Assembly (NCBI GenBank): GCA_016202865.1
Contig: JACQNV010000043.1
Location: 1-7,027, forward strand
Length of the DNA stretch: 7,027 nt
Reading direction: 5' to 3'
DNA from: Candidatus Aenigmatarchaeota archaeon
GTDB lineage: Archaea; Aenigmatarchaeota; Aenigmatarchaeia; QMZP01; JACQNV01
Positions 6,446 through 7,027 of the stretch are shown here, piece after piece. The position numbers were made by a program, and so were the translations under genes. Below the pieces are notes generated by a model, which had not been told where the DNA came from, did not search any database, and saw only the letters and a program-made list of their open reading frames with translations. Within the stretch, counting starts at the first letter, position 1. Every line of letters begins with the position of its first letter.

Positions 6446-6601
6446 TTATTTACCATATTTTCCAGAAATCATGTTTCTTATTACAAAATATCTTAAACAC
6501 GCATCACAAAGCTCATTTGTGTGATGGTTTCTTAGTCTGTGTTCCATGTGCTCTTTCCTATTTTCTCCAGTTAGTTCCTCGAAACAACTTTGACATTGCA
6601 T
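6446..6601 (-). CDS. Small four-cysteine (putative zinc-binding) protein, 51 residues
   Basis: The minus-strand frame from ATG 6601 to TAA 6446 encodes 51 residues beginning MQCQSCFEELTGENRKEH. It has two CxxC knuckles, C3-x2-C6 and C32-x2-C35, separated by a basic, histidine-rich stretch (H18, H21, H26, H27). This spacing is that of a small zinc-ribbon or rubredoxin-like knuckle protein; no enzyme domain is present, and nucleic-acid or protein binding is only a guess. The start codon is 12 nt after the 3' end of tRNA-His on the same strand and the stop is 10 nt before the phosphatase start, so all three may share one transcript. I do not recognise a named family. Confidence 0.72.
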   Translation of the reverse strand: MQCQSCFEELTGENRKEHMEHRLRNHHTNELCDACLRYFVIRNMISGKYGK

Positions 6602-6627
6602 AATTAACTGTAGGGCCACTACGGAGA

Positions 6628-6664
6628 ACTTCAGGTCGAAACCGATTTATCGGTTTTCAATCCT
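6628..6664 (-). other. tRNA-His T-loop intron (59/60), 37 nt
   Basis: A full bulge-helix-bulge is visible. TTCA (54-57) pairs with TGAA (6633-6630), with 3-nt bulges AA|A at the 5' site and GT|T at the 3' site. Removal restores the canonical T loop TTCAAAT. The intron interior forms a hairpin from AAACCGA paired with TCGGTTT. Confidence 0.85.
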
Positions 6665-6685
6665 TTTGAACTCCGACCAAAGGCT

Positions 6686-6702
6686 GTCTGTGACAATAAT
6701 CA
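6686..6702 (-). other. tRNA-His anticodon-loop intron (37/38), 17 nt
   Basis: A canonical bulge-helix-bulge is formed. CTGT (32-35) pairs with ACAG (6691-6688), with bulges GG|T and AC|A, and a 3-bp inner helix GAT/GTC closes a TATT tetraloop. This is close to the minimum size for such an intron. Confidence 0.88.
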
Positions 6703-6762
6703 CCACAGGCCCGTATGCTACCATTACACCATAGTGGCCATAAGTTGTATATTAGTATAATA

Positions 6763-6771
6763 CTTTTATAA
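6763..6771. promoter_or_regulatory. Shared TATA element between divergent tRNA-His and tRNA-Leu genes
   Basis: CTTTTATAA on the plus strand (TTATAAAAG on the minus) is centred about 28 nt from the tRNA-His 5' end and about 30 nt from the tRNA-Leu 5' end, the expected TATA spacing for both. Other AT-rich candidates (TATAAAT near 6775-6781) exist, so use of a single shared box is inferred. Confidence 0.45.
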
Positions 6772-6811
6772 TTGTATAAATCCCATAGTGAGATATGCGG
6801 GGGTTCCCGAG

Positions 6812-6847
6812 AGTTTGAATTGATTAGTAAATCATTTCAAGCTGGAA
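6812..6847 (+). other. tRNA-Leu D-loop insertion, probable intron of about 36 nt
   Basis: Between GAG (6809-6811) and TTGGCCAAA (6848-6856) lies a near-perfect hairpin: AGTTTGAA pairs with TTCAAGCT and TGATT with AATCA around an AGTA loop. Flanking TTCC (6804-6807) pairs with GGAA (6844-6847), leaving 4-nt bulges CGAG and TTGG, a relaxed bulge-helix-bulge. Exact splice points are uncertain by a few bases; removal gives a normal leucine D loop of 12-13 nt. Confidence 0.65.
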
Positions 6848-6871
6848 TTGGCCAAAGGGGCAGGACTTAAG

Positions 6872-6970
6872 TGATCTTAAGTGTTGAGTTCAAAGAAAAT
6901 AGAAACAGATCTTGAACGACTGATTAGGATCTGTTTCTAGCTGAATTGAACTATGATAAACCTCTAAGGT
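6872..6970 (+). other. tRNA-Leu anticodon-loop intron (37/38), 99 nt
   Basis: A bulge-helix-bulge is visible: CTTA (32-35) pairs with TAAG (6965-6968), bulges are AG|T and GT|A, and the splice restores loop CTTAAGA. Inside are two nested inverted repeats: AGTTCAA (6887-6893) with TTGAACT (6946-6952), and a perfect 12-bp pair 6900-6911 with 6928-6939. Confidence 0.85.
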
Positions 6971-7002
6971 ATCCTGTGTCTTAGTGACTTCCTGAGTTCG
7001 AA

Positions 7003-7027
7003 AGCAGCCCTTTCTTTTGAAAAAGAA
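7003..7027 (+). other. tRNA-Leu T-loop intron (59/60), 5' part only
   Basis: The T loop TTCGAA is followed by AGCAGCCC and a 7-bp hairpin TTCTTTT/AAAAGAA (7012-7027) instead of the T-stem 3' strand. The position equals the T-loop intron of the neighbouring tRNA-His. The predicted partner CGAA and the 3' splice site lie beyond the window. Confidence 0.7.

Larger units (their letters stand above)
6614..6739 (-). tRNA. tRNA-His(GUG) with two introns (37/38 and 59/60)
   Basis: On the minus strand, G-1 at 6739 and acceptor GCCACTA (6738-6732) pair with TAGTGGC (6621-6615) and C73 at 6614; the encoded G-1/C73 pair is diagnostic of tRNA-His. The D arm is GTGT/GCAT around AATGGTA. The anticodon stem starts CGGGC with loop CTGTGG and anticodon GTG at 6706-6704. 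After removal of a 17-nt intron (6702-6686) the loop closes with A38 and GCCT. A 4-nt variable loop TGGT and T stem CGGAG/CTCCG follow. The T loop TTCAAA|T is split by a 37-nt intron (6664-6628). The spliced RNA is 72 nt including G-1. C27 faces U43, a mismatch. CCA is not encoded. Confidence 0.92.
6797..7027 (+). tRNA. tRNA-Leu(UAA), 5' part with introns, truncated by window end
   Basis: The gene opens with acceptor GCGGGGG (6797-6803), TT at positions 8-9 and D stem CCC (6806-6808) pairing with GGG (6857-6859). The D loop, which should read GAG...TTGGCCAAA, is split by an insertion. Anticodon stem CAGGA (6861-6865), loop CTTAAG with anticodon TAA at 6868-6870, a 99-nt intron, then A38 and TCCTG (6971-6976) complete the anticodon arm. 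A long class II variable arm (6977-6991, with GTC/GAC pairing) identifies leucine rather than a class I tRNA. T stem CTGAG (6992-6996) and T loop TTCGAA (6997-7002) are followed by non-tRNA sequence, and no CTCAG or acceptor 3' strand appears before the window ends. The gene is thus interrupted in three places and incomplete here. Confidence 0.87.

Noticed and set aside
6436..6456. ATG at 6456 as the start of the histidine phosphatase
   Set aside because: It would overlap the stop of the upstream small gene and add seven residues ahead of the first strand; the ATG at 6435 fits the family start better.
6872..6970. Box C/D guide RNA inside the tRNA-Leu intron
   Set aside because: CTGA appears at about 6920 and 6941 and TGAT-like stretches at 6872 and 6954, but their order and spacing do not give a C-D'-C'-D arrangement.
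1..7027. CRISPR array, insertion sequence or prophage remnants
   Set aside because: No direct repeats with regular spacers, no transposase-like frames and no terminal inverted repeats with target duplications were seen; the three tRNA genes show no obvious attachment-site duplication inside the window.

Overview
The window reads as archaeal chromosome, AT-rich and gene-dense. The archaeal signs are a beta-CASP ribonuclease of the aCPSF2 type, archaeal/eukaryotic-type TyrRS and TrpRS, box A (TATA) promoters placed for leaderless or short-leader transcripts, tRNA genes without an encoded CCA, a tRNA-His with genome-encoded G-1 and C73, a tRNA-Tyr with C1-G72, and bulge-helix-bulge (BHB) tRNA introns, some outside the anticodon loop. 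Introns outside position 37/38 are known mainly from Thermoproteales and from lineages with a broad-specificity splicing endonuclease, including ARMAN/DPANN archaea. The small compact genes would fit a DPANN-like archaeon, but that placement is inference.

Layout. Positions 1-1326 (minus): a beta-CASP RNase gene, followed after 4 nt by the start of a YbaK/ProX-type aminoacyl-tRNA deacylase cut by the window edge. Positions 1327-1422: a divergent promoter region with two box A elements flanking a 15-bp palindrome. Positions 1423-5050 (plus): an aminoacylation cluster. It holds a winged-helix gene whose 5' end appears frameshifted (or is preceded by a Tyr-rich leader peptide), an intronless tRNA-Tyr(GUA) that overlaps the 3' end of that reading frame, a 357-residue protein that aligns by eye with TyrRS/TrpRS but lacks the HIGH and KMSKS signatures, then a canonical TyrRS and a canonical TrpRS. 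Positions 5075-5806 (plus): a SAM-dependent methyltransferase with its own probable promoter. Positions 5848-6601 (minus): a histidine-phosphatase-superfamily gene preceded by a 51-residue four-cysteine protein. Positions 6614-7027: divergent tRNA-His(GUG) and tRNA-Leu(UAA), 57 nt apart, both interrupted by introns. tRNA-His has introns at 37/38 and 59/60. tRNA-Leu has a D-loop intron, a 99-nt anticodon-loop intron and the start of a T-loop intron that leaves the window.

How it fits together. The central cluster joins a tRNA, its cognate synthetase, a degenerate relative of that synthetase and a DNA-binding protein, so a tyrosine-charging regulatory or accessory module is a reasonable hypothesis. 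The degenerate synthetase-like protein is the strongest candidate for an undescribed component. The multi-intron tRNA pair at the right end is the second notable item. All homology statements come from reading motifs by eye; no database search was possible.
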